Part shown: positions 8,558 to 16,797 of the stretch, one piece after another
How the letters are laid out: every line of letters starts with the position of its first letter
Numbering within the stretch: the first letter of the stretch is position 1
From: Leyella stercorea
GTDB taxonomy: Bacteria > Bacteroidota > Bacteroidia > Bacteroidales > Bacteroidaceae
Direction: 5' to 3'
Length of the DNA stretch: 37,604 bases
Assembly: GCF_021531655.1 (NCBI RefSeq)
Contig: NZ_JADYUF010000035.1
Location: 1-37,604 of the forward strand
Notes under the pieces: model-generated
The model's database searches: none
The model's input: only the letters and a program-made list of their open reading frames with translations
What the model was told of the DNA's origin: nothing
Position numbers and translations under genes: made by a program

Positions 8558-10120
8558 TTAGAAGTTGATGTCCAGTCCTACTCCAAACACATTGTTGTTA
8601 CGAGTGAAGTCGGCTGAATAGTTGTTCTTCTGTGTCTTCATTGTCTCGTAGAAAGTATGGAAGTAGGCCACCTGCAAATCCATCTTCTTTGAGAGGTGGA
8701 TTACACCACCTACACCTACAGAGTTTGAGCTGACAATGAACGACTTGTCGTCCATGTAGTCGTTGGTCATGCCGTAGCTTGTGCGCTGCCAGCCGGTGCT
8801 TACGGTGAACTTCTTGTTGAGATCGTACTCTACACCTGCGCTGTATTCGAAAGTTCCGCGGTCGAGCTTCTTCTGACGGTTGTTGTAAGAAGTAGCGTGC
8901 TTGTCGTCAAACCAGTGGAAACCTACGTTGATACGCAACTCGTCGATTGGCTTGTAGCCTACACCTACAGTGAGAAGCGAAGGAATGTCGCCCTCAATCT
9001 TCTTGCCGTCTTCGTATTCGCCGATTGCTTCGTCAAGCTCTGAGTCAAATTGCTGCTTGAGACCAAGCATTTTTGCCTGTACTGAAGTATTACCCAGCAC
9101 TTCAGCAGTCTTCTTCTGGGCAGCCGCAGCAGCTGCCTCAGCTCCCATACCCATGCCAACAAACTTGTTGGTAAGAATACCATTCATCTGTGTGGCAAGG
9201 TTGCTTGGAAGGTTACCGATTGACGGAGACTGGTTTACCGACTTGTTCTTAAGACGCATACGGGTCTTGAACTCATACTTAGCCGAGAAGTTCCAGCGGC
9301 CAGTCTTAAAGTCTACGCCAATCATCGGAGTGAATCCGAGTCCGGTCTGGTCGCAGCTGAGTTCTATATCGGCTGCATTGGTCTTGGTAGGGTCAAGAAC
9401 CTGATAGAGAGGCATGTTGCCTACCTTGATGTCGCGTACATATCCATAGTAACTGCACAATGCATATACGGTACGCACACCGCCATATACTGCGAAGTTG
9501 TCATTTACCTTATAAGCAGCACCTATAGAAATACCGTAGTAATACTGACGACCGTGCATATAGCTGTCGTAGGTATACTTGCCTGTCTTTCCAAAAGCCT
9601 GATCGGAAGTAAACATAGTAGCACCAAGAACATCATCTATTTTATCAGCAAGTCCGCATGCTCCCATAGCTGTTTCGCTCACAATCTTCTCGAACGAACC
9701 AAGTCCGTTGTCGAAAGTACACTTTCCACCGCCACCGGCAAGTGCCAGGTTAGCCTGGAACGACCAGTGTCCTTTGTTGTAAGCATATTGGAGTGAGGGA
9801 ATGACGGGGGCGAAAGCCTTACCCTTGAATGTACGTGGAGTGAAAGGATTGTTCACGTTGTTGGTGAACAACTGGTAGTCGTTCTTGATAGAACGGTGCT
9901 GATAAGCCAACTGCCAGTTGAGCGAGAGGTGATGACCCTGACCCAAAAACGCAACGCCAGCCGGGTTGAAATAAACGCCGTCAATGCCGATTGACGCCTC
10001 ACGGCTCATCATACGGTTGAAAGCTATGTTCTGATTGGTGTTTGTAAGTAGTCCTCCTGCAAACGAAAAGCTGCTTGAGGCAATCGCTGCTGTCAAGCAA
10101 ACTGTCTTGATTTTGTTCAT
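8558..10120 (-). CDS. OmpP1/FadL/TodX family outer-membrane transporter
   Basis: Outer-membrane beta barrel of 520 residues that in this family lets hydrophobic compounds such as fatty acids across the outer membrane; the substrate here is unknown. The signal peptide is residues 1-21 (cleavage near SFSFA/GG). The FadL signature follows at about residues 25-60: TNQNIAFNRMMSREASIGIDGVYFNPAGVAFL, with the NPA motif. The body has repeated barrel strands such as PSLQYAYNKGHWSFQANLAL and LRINVGFHWFDDKH, an Ala-rich helical insert (about 310-345), and ends in LDINF with the terminal Phe expected of barrel proteins. It is a single-gene unit with its own promoter box and terminator. Confidence 0.9.
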   Translation of the reverse strand: MNKIKTVCLTAAIASSSFSFAGGLLTNTNQNIAFNRMMSREASIGIDGVYFNPAGVAFLGQGHHLSLNWQLAYQHRSIKNDYQLFTNNVNNPFTPRTFKGKAFAPVIPSLQYAYNKGHWSFQANLALAGGGGKCTFDNGLGSFEKIVSETAMGACGLADKIDDVLGATMFTSDQAFGKTGKYTYDSYMHGRQYYYGISIGAAYKVNDNFAVYGGVRTVYALCSYYGYVRDIKVGNMPLYQVLDPTKTNAADIELSCDQTGLGFTPMIGVDFKTGRWNFSAKYEFKTRMRLKNKSVNQSPSIGNLPSNLATQMNGILTNKFVGMGMGAEAAAAAAQKKTAEVLGNTSVQAKMLGLKQQFDSELDEAIGEYEDGKKIEGDIPSLLTVGVGYKPIDELRINVGFHWFDDKHATSYNNRQKKLDRGTFEYSAGVEYDLNKKFTVSTGWQRTSYGMTNDYMDDKSFIVSSNSVGVGGVIHLSKKMDLQVAYFHTFYETMKTQKNNYSADFTRNNNVFGVGLDINF

Positions 10121-10151
10121 CTTAATTTAATTACCTTTAAAATATTGGTTG

Positions 10152-10159
10152 CAAAGGTA
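10152..10159 (-). promoter_or_regulatory. -7 box of the FadL-type gene promoter
   Basis: TACCTTTG followed by C on the minus strand matches TAnnTTTG, 32 bases upstream of the start codon. The nearest TTTG upstream is 28 bases away, longer than the usual 19-21, so the -33 element is uncertain. Confidence 0.5.
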
Positions 10160-10222
10160 ATCAGATTGTCCTATTCTTCCGTAAAAACAAATACTTATTT
10201 AAGGTCTATTAACAGAAAAAGT

Positions 10223-10260
10223 ACAAAACCTTGCACAAACAAAAGGTTTTGTGCAAGGTT
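10223..10260. other. Alternative hairpin-forming sequence
   Basis: The left arm 10225-10238 (AAACCTTGCACAAA) pairs perfectly over 14 bases with 10247-10260. The overlapping CAAAACCTT (10223-10231) can instead pair with AAGGTTTTG (10242-10250). The two folds exclude each other. It lies upstream of the fadL-type promoter box, so it is not in that leader. Confidence 0.5.
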
Positions 10261-10326
10261 TCGGTATGAATTTGTCAGAAATTTTGGTTTTATTTGTCTG
10301 AAAACAGAGATTTCATTCCCTCATTT

Positions 10327-10436
10327 TCAAAAGGACTCGTTTTGCCTTTAAAAAGGACTCGTTTTGATGTGCAAAAGGAGTCCTTTTGGAGTGTAAAAGG
10401 AATCCTTTTGGAAGGCAAAAGGACTACATTTGAAAA
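10327..10436. repeat. 22-bp palindromic tandem array B (five units)
   Basis: The AAAAGG cores start at 10329, 10351, 10373, 10395 and 10417, exactly 22 bases apart. Units are AAAAGGACTCGTTTT (twice), AAAAGGAGTCCTTTT, AAAAGGAATCCTTTT and AAAAGGACTACATTT, each followed by TG and a short variable linker. The array is entered through TTTTCAAAAGG and left through TTTGAAAA, which mirror each other. It lies between two divergent genes. Confidence 0.9.
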
Positions 10437-10477
10437 CCATGGTGAATTATTCCGTGAAACCACCTTATTATATAGGT

Positions 10478-10521
10478 GTTTTAGCTGTTTTGGATTGGCG
10501 TTTTAGCTGTTTTTGGATTGC
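10478..10521. repeat. Two-copy 22-bp tandem repeat
   Basis: GTTTTAGCTGTTTTGGATTG followed by GC is repeated at 10500 with one base changed and C at the end. Each copy is 22 bases. The sequence is unlike the AAAAGGACTC units nearby, yet the unit length is the same. Confidence 0.75.
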
Positions 10522-10591
10522 TAAGAGAAGGAAAAACGATGAAATAAAATAAATAATAATATAAATCGGTATACATTCGATTAAAAAGTAG

Positions 10592-10599
10592 TAACTTTG
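10592..10599 (+). promoter_or_regulatory. purL: -7 box of the purL promoter
   Basis: TAACTTTG followed by C is a perfect TAnnTTTG match, 40 bases before the purL start. No clear TTTG is seen 19-21 bases upstream. Confidence 0.55.
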
Positions 10600-10639
10600 C
10601 AAACGATAGAATTCAAATCAAAACACATATACAAGCAGT

Positions 10640-13600
10640 ATGATTTTATTTTTCATGACTCCAAGCAAGAGCGTGATCGCTACAGAAGTGGATCACCAGC
10701 TCTCACAAGATGAGATCAATGAACTGTGTTGGCTGTACGGCGGTGCTACACTCATAGAGGGTGAGACCGTCGAGGGCTTCTTCGTGGGCCCACGCCGCGA
10801 AATGATTACTCCATGGAGTACGAATGCCGTAGAGATAACTCAGAATATGAGCCTCCACGGCATTTCGCGTATAGAGGAGTACTTCCCCGTCGACTCGAAA
10901 GATGCCGACCACGACCCTATGCTTCAGCGCATGTACGAGGGTCTGAACCAGGACATCTTCACCGTTAACCACCAGCCTGAGCCTATCAAGCGCGTGGAGA
11001 ACATCGAGGAATACAACGAGCAGGAGGGTCTGGCTCTGTCGGCTGAAGAGATTGAATATCTCCATAAGATAGAGAAGGAATTGGGCCGTCCGCTTACAGA
11101 CTCTGAAATATTCGGTTTCGCACAGATCAACTCTGAGCACTGCCGCCACAAGATATTCGGCGGTACATTCATCATCGACGGCAAGGAAATGGAGTCGTCG
11201 CTGTTTGCAATGATCAAGCAGACCACCAAGGAGAACCCCAACAAGATTCTCTCTGCTTATAAAGATAATGTGGCTTTCGCACAGGGTCCGGTCGTAGAGC
11301 AGTTCGCTCCGAAGGACCAGTCTACAAGCGACTACTTTCAGGTGAAGGACATCGAGAGCGTCATCTCGCTCAAGGCTGAGACTCACAACTTCCCTACTAC
11401 CGTTGAGCCGTTCAACGGTGCCGCGACTGGTACGGGTGGCGAAATTCGCGACCGTATGGGCGGTGGCGTTGGTTCATGGCCTATCGCCGGTACAGCTGTG
11501 TACATGACAGCCTATCCGCGTCTTCATGACGACGACAACCAGACACGCGACTGGGAGGACATCATGCCCGTCCGCAAGTGGCTTTATCAGACTCCGGAGC
11601 AGATTCTTATCAAGGCTTCGAACGGAGCAAGCGACTTCGGCAACAAGTTCGGACAACCTCTCATCACCGGTTCGTTGCTCACTTTCGAGCATCAGGAGGG
11701 CAATGAGAAGTATGCTTACGACAAAGTGATCATGCTTGCAGGCGGTGTTGGCTACGGCACAAAGCGCGACTGCCTCAAGAAGGAGCCGCAGAAGGGCAAC
11801 AAGGTTGTCGTTGTTGGTGGCGACAACTATCGCATCGGTCTCGGTGGCGGTTCTGTATCGTCAGTTGATACCGGCCGTTACAGCAACGGTATCGAGCTGA
11901 ACGCCGTTCAGCGTGCCAACCCTGAGATGCAGAAACGTGCCTACAACCTCGTACGCGCATTGTGCGAGGAGGATGTAAACCCGGTAGTAAGTATCCACGA
12001 CCACGGTTCGGCTGGTCACCTCAACTGCCTCTCGGAGCTCGTAGAGGAGTGCGGTGGCGAGATTGACATGACCAAACTGCCTATCGGCGACAAGACTCTC
12101 TCGGCTAAGGAGATTATCGCCAACGAGAGCCAGGAGCGTATGGGCCTGCTCATCGACGAGAAGCACATCGACCACGTACGCCGTATTGCAGAGCGCGAGC
12201 GTGCTCCGCTGTATGTAGTAGGTGAAACAACGGGCGACGCCCACTTCTCATTCAAGCAGGGCGACGGCGTTAAGCCGTTCGACTTGGACGTTGCTCAGAT
12301 GTTCGGTCACTCACCCAAGACCATCATGCGCGACGAAACTGTGGAGCGTCACTATAAGGATGCCGAGTATACTCACGAAGAAACATCAGAGAACGGTAAG
12401 GACGATGTACTCGACAAGTACGTCAGCCGCGTGCTGCAACTTGAGGCTGTGGCATGTAAGGACTGGTTGACCAACAAGGTAGACCGTTCGGTAACGGGCA
12501 AGATTGCACGTCAGCAGTGCCAGGGCCAGATTCAGCTGCCGCTGTCAGACTGCGGCGTTGTGGCTCTCGACTATCGTGGAAAGAAGGGTATCGCTACTGC
12601 TCTCGGCCATGCTCCGCAGGCTGGTTTGGCTTCACCTGAAGCTGGTTCGGTTCTATCTGTAGCCGAGGCTCTGACCAATATCGTTTGGGCTCCTCTTGCC
12701 GACGGCATGAACAGCCTTTCGCTTTCAGCCAACTGGATGTGGCCTTGCCGCTCGCAGAAGGGCGAAGACGCTCGTCTTTACAGCGCCGTTAAGGCACTGA
12801 GTGAGTTCTGTATCGACTTGAAGATTAACGTTCCGACCGGTAAAGACTCGCTGTCGCTTACACAGCAGTATCCCAACGGCGAGAAGATCATCGCTCCGGG
12901 CACCGTTATCGTAAGCGCAGGTGGCGAGGTTTCGGACATACGCAAGGTTGTTTCGCCCGTATTGGTAAACGATAAGAACTCTTCACTCTATCATATCGAC
13001 TTTTCGTTCGACGAGCAGCGTCTTGGCGGCAGTGCCTTTGCACAGAGCCTCGGATTCGTTGGCGACGACGTTCCTACCGTAAAGAACCCCGAATACTTCG
13101 CCGACTGCTTCAACGCAGTTCAGGAAATGATCGAGAAGGGTTGGATTATGGCTGGTCACGACATCTCTGCCGGCGGTCTGATTACAACATTGCTCGAAAT
13201 GTGCTTCGCCAATACTGAGGGCGGTATGCACATCAACCTGCACAGCCTTGCAGGCAACGACATCATCAAGATGCTCCTTGCCGAGAACCCGGGCGTTGTT
13301 ATCCAGGTTTCAGACAAGTACAAGGAGGAGTTCAAGGACTACATGGAGGAGAACGGTATCGGCTACGCCAAGATCGGTTATCCCACTCCTTCAGAGCGCA
13401 CCATCGTCATCAAGAAGGACGAATACACTCATACCTTCGACATCGACGCTCTGCGCGACACATGGTTCAAGACCTCTTACCTGCTCGACCGCGACCAGAG
13501 CTTCAACGGTTGTGCTGCAAAACGCCGCGACAACTACAAGAAGCAGCCTGTAGAAATGAAGTTCCACGACTCGTTCAAGGGCTCACTCGATAGCTACGGA

Positions 13601-14380
13601 ATATCTGCCGACCGTCGCACAGCATCGGGCATCAAGGCTGCTATCATCCGTGAGAAGGGTACAAACGGCGAGCGTGAGATGGCATACTCGCTCTATCTTG
13701 CAGGCTTCGACGTTAAGGACGTTATGATGACCGACCTCATCACCGGCCGCGAGACACTCGAAGACGTCAACATGATAGTATTCTGTGGCGGATTCTCTAA
13801 CTCCGACGTGCTTGGTTCGGCTAAGGGTTGGGCAGGTGCATTCCTCTTCAATCCGAAGGCAAAGGAGGCTCTCGACAAGTTCTATGCACGCAAGGACACC
13901 CTGTCATTGGGTATCTGCAACGGCTGCCAGCTTATGGTTGAGCTCAACCTTATCAATCCTGAGCACGAGCACCGCACACGTATGCTGCACAACAACTCGC
14001 ACAAGTTTGAGAGCACATTCCTCGGTTTGGAGATTCCGCAGAACAACAGCGTGATGTTCTCTTCACTCAGTGGCGACAAGCTCGGCATCTGGGTGGCTCA
14101 CGGCGAGGGCAAGTTCTCATTGCCTGAGGCTGAGGACAAGTACAACGTTGTGGCTCGCTATAACTACGCAGAGTATCCTGGCAACCCGAACGGATCAGAC
14201 TATAACGTAGCTGGTATATGTTCAGCCGACGGCCGTCATTTGGCAATGATGCCCCACTTGGAGCGCGCCATCTTCCCATGGCAGAACGCTTGGTATCCTG
14301 CCGAGCGTCGTCAGGACGACGTTACACCTTGGATTGAGGCATTCGTCAATGCACGCAAGTGGATTGAGAACAATAAATAA
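10640..14380 (+). CDS. purL: Phosphoribosylformylglycinamidine synthase, single-chain
   Basis: Fourth step of de novo purine synthesis: converts FGAR, glutamine and ATP to FGAM in the cytoplasm. At 1246 residues it is the large one-chain form, with N-terminal domain, two AIRS-like synthetase halves and a C-terminal class I glutaminase. Signatures seen: GFVGPRREMITPWSTNA-like start (FFVGPRREM), INSEHCRHKIF, LKAETHNFPTTVEPFNGAATGTGGEIRDRMG, HDHGSAGHLNCLSEL and GHDISAGGLITTLLEM. The glutaminase has the nucleophile Cys about 1093 in LGICNGCQLM and the His-Glu pair at about 1206/1208 in MPHLERAIFPWQ. The start at 10640 (MILFF) agrees with Bacteroidota homologues as I remember them; a second ATG lies at 10655. 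An unusually long terminator follows. Confidence 0.97.
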   Translation: MILFFMTPSKSVIATEVDHQLSQDEINELCWLYGGATLIEGETVEGFFVGPRREMITPWSTNAVEITQNMSLHGISRIEEYFPVDSKDADHDPMLQRMYEGLNQDIFTVNHQPEPIKRVENIEEYNEQEGLALSAEEIEYLHKIEKELGRPLTDSEIFGFAQINSEHCRHKIFGGTFIIDGKEMESSLFAMIKQTTKENPNKILSAYKDNVAFAQGPVVEQFAPKDQSTSDYFQVKDIESVISLKAETHNFPTTVEPFNGAATGTGGEIRDRMGGGVGSWPIAGTAVYMTAYPRLHDDDNQTRDWEDIMPVRKWLYQTPEQILIKASNGASDFGNKFGQPLITGSLLTFEHQEGNEKYAYDKVIMLAGGVGYGTKRDCLKKEPQKGNKVVVVGGDNYRIGLGGGSVSSVDTGRYSNGIELNAVQRANPEMQKRAYNLVRALCEEDVNPVVSIHDHGSAGHLNCLSELVEECGGEIDMTKLPIGDKTLSAKEIIANESQERMGLLIDEKHIDHVRRIAERERAPLYVVGETTGDAHFSFKQGDGVKPFDLDVAQMFGHSPKTIMRDETVERHYKDAEYTHEETSENGKDDVLDKYVSRVLQLEAVACKDWLTNKVDRSVTGKIARQQCQGQIQLPLSDCGVVALDYRGKKGIATALGHAPQAGLASPEAGSVLSVAEALTNIVWAPLADGMNSLSLSANWMWPCRSQKGEDARLYSAVKALSEFCIDLKINVPTGKDSLSLTQQYPNGEKIIAPGTVIVSAGGEVSDIRKVVSPVLVNDKNSSLYHIDFSFDEQRLGGSAFAQSLGFVGDDVPTVKNPEYFADCFNAVQEMIEKGWIMAGHDISAGGLITTLLEMCFANTEGGMHINLHSLAGNDIIKMLLAENPGVVIQVSDKYKEEFKDYMEENGIGYAKIGYPTPSERTIVIKKDEYTHTFDIDALRDTWFKTSYLLDRDQSFNGCAAKRRDNYKKQPVEMKFHDSFKGSLDSYGISADRRTASGIKAAIIREKGTNGEREMAYSLYLAGFDVKDVMMTDLITGRETLEDVNMIVFCGGFSNSDVLGSAKGWAGAFLFNPKAKEALDKFYARKDTLSLGICNGCQLMVELNLINPEHEHRTRMLHNNSHKFESTFLGLEIPQNNSVMFSSLSGDKLGIWVAHGEGKFSLPEAEDKYNVVARYNYAEYPGNPNGSDYNVAGICSADGRHLAMMPHLERAIFPWQNAWYPAERRQDDVTPWIEAFVNARKWIENNK

Positions 14381-14385
14381 TTAAT

Positions 14386-14462
14386 AAAGCCCCACTCCCA
14401 ACCCTCCCCAGAAGGGAGAGAGCGGTATGTCAATACCGTCTGTTGGGAGTGGGGCTTTTTCT
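14386..14462 (+). terminator. Long three-armed terminator after purL
   Basis: AAAGCCCCACTCCCAA (14386-14401) pairs over 16 bases with TTGGGAGTGGGGCTTT (14443-14458), ending in a T-run. Inside the loop are a small CCCT/AGGG hairpin and CGGTAT/ATACCG (14423-14438), so the RNA could form a three-way junction. A diverged relative occurs at the 3' end of the pyrophosphatase gene. Confidence 0.8.
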
Positions 14463-14482
14463 GTTTATGGAATGGTTTTTAT

Positions 14483-15019
14483 ATGTACATCAATTTATTC
14501 CGTATCTTTTTTAAAATAGGATTTTTCACTCTTGGCGGCGGTTATGCTATGATTCCACAGATTGAATCGGAGATAGTAGACCGTCATAAATGGATGGATC
14601 GCAAGGATTTTCTCGACCTTATAGCCGTGGCACAGACGTGTCCCGGAGCTTTGGCTGTGAACATGAGCGTGTATATAGGCTACAAGCTGCGCAAGATGGG
14701 AGGTGCCGTGTGCGCCACATTGGGCGTTGCACTGCCGTCGTTCGTGATAATATTGCTCATAGCCATGTTCTTCCATCAGTTTCAAGACAACGAAGTGGTA
14801 CGCTCCATATTCAACGGCATACGCCCGGCTGTAGTCGCTTTGATATGCGCACCGGTGTTCAGCATGGGTCGTGCAGCCCGTATCACATGGATAAACTGCT
14901 GGATTCCTATAGCCTGCGCGCTGCTTATATGGCTGCTTGAAGTGAATCCTATCTTCGTTCTTACCGCAGCAGGAATGTGCGGATATTTGTATGGACTATT
15001 AATAAAACCAACCGAATGA
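14483..15019 (+). CDS. Chromate-transporter family protein, short chain, first subunit
   Basis: Inner-membrane protein of 178 residues, corresponding to one half of a full ChrA. Family marks are FFKIGFFTLGGGYAMIPQIESEIVDRHKWM at the N-terminus and AVAQTCPGALAVNMSVYIGYKLR near residues 48-70, then IRPAVVALICAPV, with about five to six hydrophobic segments. Short-chain CHR proteins normally work as a pair of different subunits encoded side by side, as here. Known members move chromate or sulfate-like anions, but many family members have no tested substrate, so the ligand is open. It begins 20 bases after the purL terminator with no obvious promoter between, so read-through from purL is possible. 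Confidence 0.88.
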   Translation: MYINLFRIFFKIGFFTLGGGYAMIPQIESEIVDRHKWMDRKDFLDLIAVAQTCPGALAVNMSVYIGYKLRKMGGAVCATLGVALPSFVIILLIAMFFHQFQDNEVVRSIFNGIRPAVVALICAPVFSMGRAARITWINCWIPIACALLIWLLEVNPIFVLTAAGMCGYLYGLLIKPTE

Positions 15020-15591
15020 TATTTCTGAAACTCTTTTTCACCTTCTTCAAGATAGGTCTGTTCGGATTTGGAGGCGGTTACGGAATGCTGTCGCTCATTC
15101 AGAGCGAGACGGTGACACACAACGCGTGGATGACATCAGCCGAATTTGCCAACATTGTAGCAATAAGCCAGATGACGCCAGGCCCCATCGGCATCAATGC
15201 CGCTACCTATTGCGGATACACTGCTGTACATAATGCTGCCATGGGCGAGACAATGGCTGTGCTGGGCAGCGCCACTGCCACACTGGCACTGGTACTACCG
15301 TCGTTCATTCTTATGATTATGATTAGTCGGTTGTTCATGAAATACATGAACTCAATGATGGTGCAAAGCATCATGTCGGGTCTGCGCCCGGCTGTAGTGG
15401 GGCTTATTGCCGCCGCCGCATTGCTGTTAATGAACAGCGAGAATTTCTCGGCACCGTCAATAAACCCCTGGTATTTCGGCATCAGCATTTATATTTTCAC
15501 AGCCACACTCATTGGTACAATGGCGTTAAAAATCAACCCTATACGAATGATATGCTGGGCGGCGTTTGCCGGACTGATGCTGCTTTACTAA
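15016..15591 (+). CDS. Chromate-transporter family protein, short chain, second subunit
   Basis: Second half of the two-subunit CHR transporter, 191 residues from the start chosen. It begins with MIFLKLFFTFFKIGLFGFGGGYGMLSLIQSETV and has the second family motif ISQMTPGPIGINAATYCGYTA, then SGLRPAVVGLIAAAALLL and two more hydrophobic segments. The ATG at 15016 overlaps the TGA of the first subunit as ATGA, which points to translational coupling. An in-frame ATG 13 codons upstream (14977) would give a hydrophilic extension overlapping the first gene and is less likely. The pair resembles the two-gene chr arrangements of other bacteria in which both halves are required. A 35-bp inverted repeat follows the stop codon directly. 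Confidence 0.88.
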   Translation: MIFLKLFFTFFKIGLFGFGGGYGMLSLIQSETVTHNAWMTSAEFANIVAISQMTPGPIGINAATYCGYTAVHNAAMGETMAVLGSATATLALVLPSFILMIMISRLFMKYMNSMMVQSIMSGLRPAVVGLIAAAALLLMNSENFSAPSINPWYFGISIYIFTATLIGTMALKINPIRMICWAAFAGLMLLY

Positions 15592-15726
15592 TTGAAAATT
15601 GAGAGTTGAAAGTTGAGAGTTATGATTACCATTTATAATTATAGTTTTGAAATATAATCAACTATACATATCATAACTCTCAACTTTCAACTCTCAACTT
15701 TCAATGATACTTCTCTCAACTTTCAA
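15592..15726. terminator. Bidirectional terminator built from heptad repeats
   Basis: The left arm 15592-15626 and the right arm 15670-15704 pair over 35 bases with a single mismatch around an AT-rich loop. Each arm is made of seven-base units of the types TTGAGAG and TTGAAAG. A further partial copy, CTCTCAACTTTCAA, stands at 15713-15726, directly against the stop codon of the peptidase gene. It separates convergent genes and fills the whole gap between them. Confidence 0.7.
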
Positions 15727-16773
15727 CTAATATTCCGCTTCATTAGCCAAATGCCAAGTTGTGAGATATGAAGCGCGTGTTATGTCCGTAAGCTTCGGAT
15801 AGTTTATGGTCGACGCTTCGTCTGACGGCTGGTTGTAATGAGGCTGTCCGCCAGTGTGAAACCACACGATAGGCACTCCCTTCAGATGGAACGACTGCTG
15901 GTCGCTGCCGCCAACGGGATTCTCCCAAGCACGATAATCGGGCTCGAAAGTGCTGAAGTGATATTTATTGATATCGTTCTTGAGCCACTCGCCTAGTTTG
16001 GGATGAGCCGCAGTGAAGAAGTACATCAGATACTTGCTGCTTGTACCGCTGCCCACCATGTCGAAGTTGAGATAGCCCTTCACCTTCGACATTTCTGCGA
16101 AGTGGTCGGTGAAGTATTGAGAACCGAGCAGTCCAAACTCCTCACCGTCCCAAAAAGCGAACACCACAGTGCGTTCGGGCTGCACTCCACTTGCTACAAA
16201 GGCTTTCATAATCTGCAACACGGCAGCCACGCCCGAAGCATTGTCGTCGGCTCCGTTGTATATCTTGTCGCCAGCCAAGTCGTTGTACACGCCCTCATGA
16301 TCAAGATGAGCGCCCACCACAACATACTCGTCAGTCTTCTTGCCAGGCAACACAGCGAGCACATTACTAAGCGCCATCGACCGATATACACCTTTCTTTA
16401 TATTAGCAATCGAGTCGGCATTGACATAGTAGCGCACACCTCGCTTCAGCTTCTGCACAGCGGACGCCTCAAAAGGCTGCTCGTACGAATCGCCCAACAG
16501 AGGTTTCAGTCCAGCCTGACGTATCTGCGAAATGATGTACTGCTTGGCAATACGCGAGCCACGTTCGCCCGCACGTCTGCCCTCAAGCAGGTCGTCGGCG
16601 AGGAAACACACGTGAGCGCGCGCTGCATCCTCGGTGATAGAGCGCATTCCGGCTTCAATCTGAGCCGTGAGATTCTTGTTTGCCTTTGCCGCTTTCTTCT
16701 GTGCGGCAAAGGCATTAGTGGTCATGGCAGCCATAACGACAGCCGATGACAAGATTACAGTCTTGATGTTCAT
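15727..16773 (-). CDS. M28 family metallopeptidase, secreted
   Basis: Exported zinc aminopeptidase-like enzyme of 348 residues. The signal peptide is residues 1-23 (cleavage near NAFA/AQ). The M28 two-metal centre is complete by eye: His in VVVGAHLDHEG, bridging Asp in IYNGADDNASGVAA, Glu pair in FWDGEEFGLLGS, Asp in LNFDMVGSG, and a C-terminal His in VWFHTGGQPHYNQPSD. Cleavage of N-terminal residues from peptides in the periplasm or outside the cell is the usual activity; exact specificity is unknown. It starts 24 bases after the GH20 gene and has no visible promoter, so the two are probably one operon. The pair would act on glycoprotein- or peptidoglycan-derived material. Confidence 0.9.
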   Translation of the reverse strand: MNIKTVILSSAVVMAAMTTNAFAAQKKAAKANKNLTAQIEAGMRSITEDAARAHVCFLADDLLEGRRAGERGSRIAKQYIISQIRQAGLKPLLGDSYEQPFEASAVQKLKRGVRYYVNADSIANIKKGVYRSMALSNVLAVLPGKKTDEYVVVGAHLDHEGVYNDLAGDKIYNGADDNASGVAAVLQIMKAFVASGVQPERTVVFAFWDGEEFGLLGSQYFTDHFAEMSKVKGYLNFDMVGSGTSSKYLMYFFTAAHPKLGEWLKNDINKYHFSTFEPDYRAWENPVGGSDQQSFHLKGVPIVWFHTGGQPHYNQPSDEASTINYPKLTDITRASYLTTWHLANEAEY

Positions 16774-16797
16774 CCTGATTATAAAAGTTTGGTTTGA

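Larger units (their letters stand above)
10121..10639. other. Divergent intergenic region between fadL-type gene and purL
   Basis: 519 bases without a credible gene. In order: the fadL-type promoter box (10152-10159), a pair of alternative hairpins (10223-10260), 22-bp array B (10327-10436), a separate 22-bp tandem duplication (10478-10521), and the purL promoter box (10592-10599). Confidence 0.7.

Noticed and set aside
10327..10436. Array B as a rho-independent terminator
   Set aside because: Units have only about three unpaired loop bases, no adjacent U-tract specific to one end, and the array lies between divergent genes where no terminator is needed.
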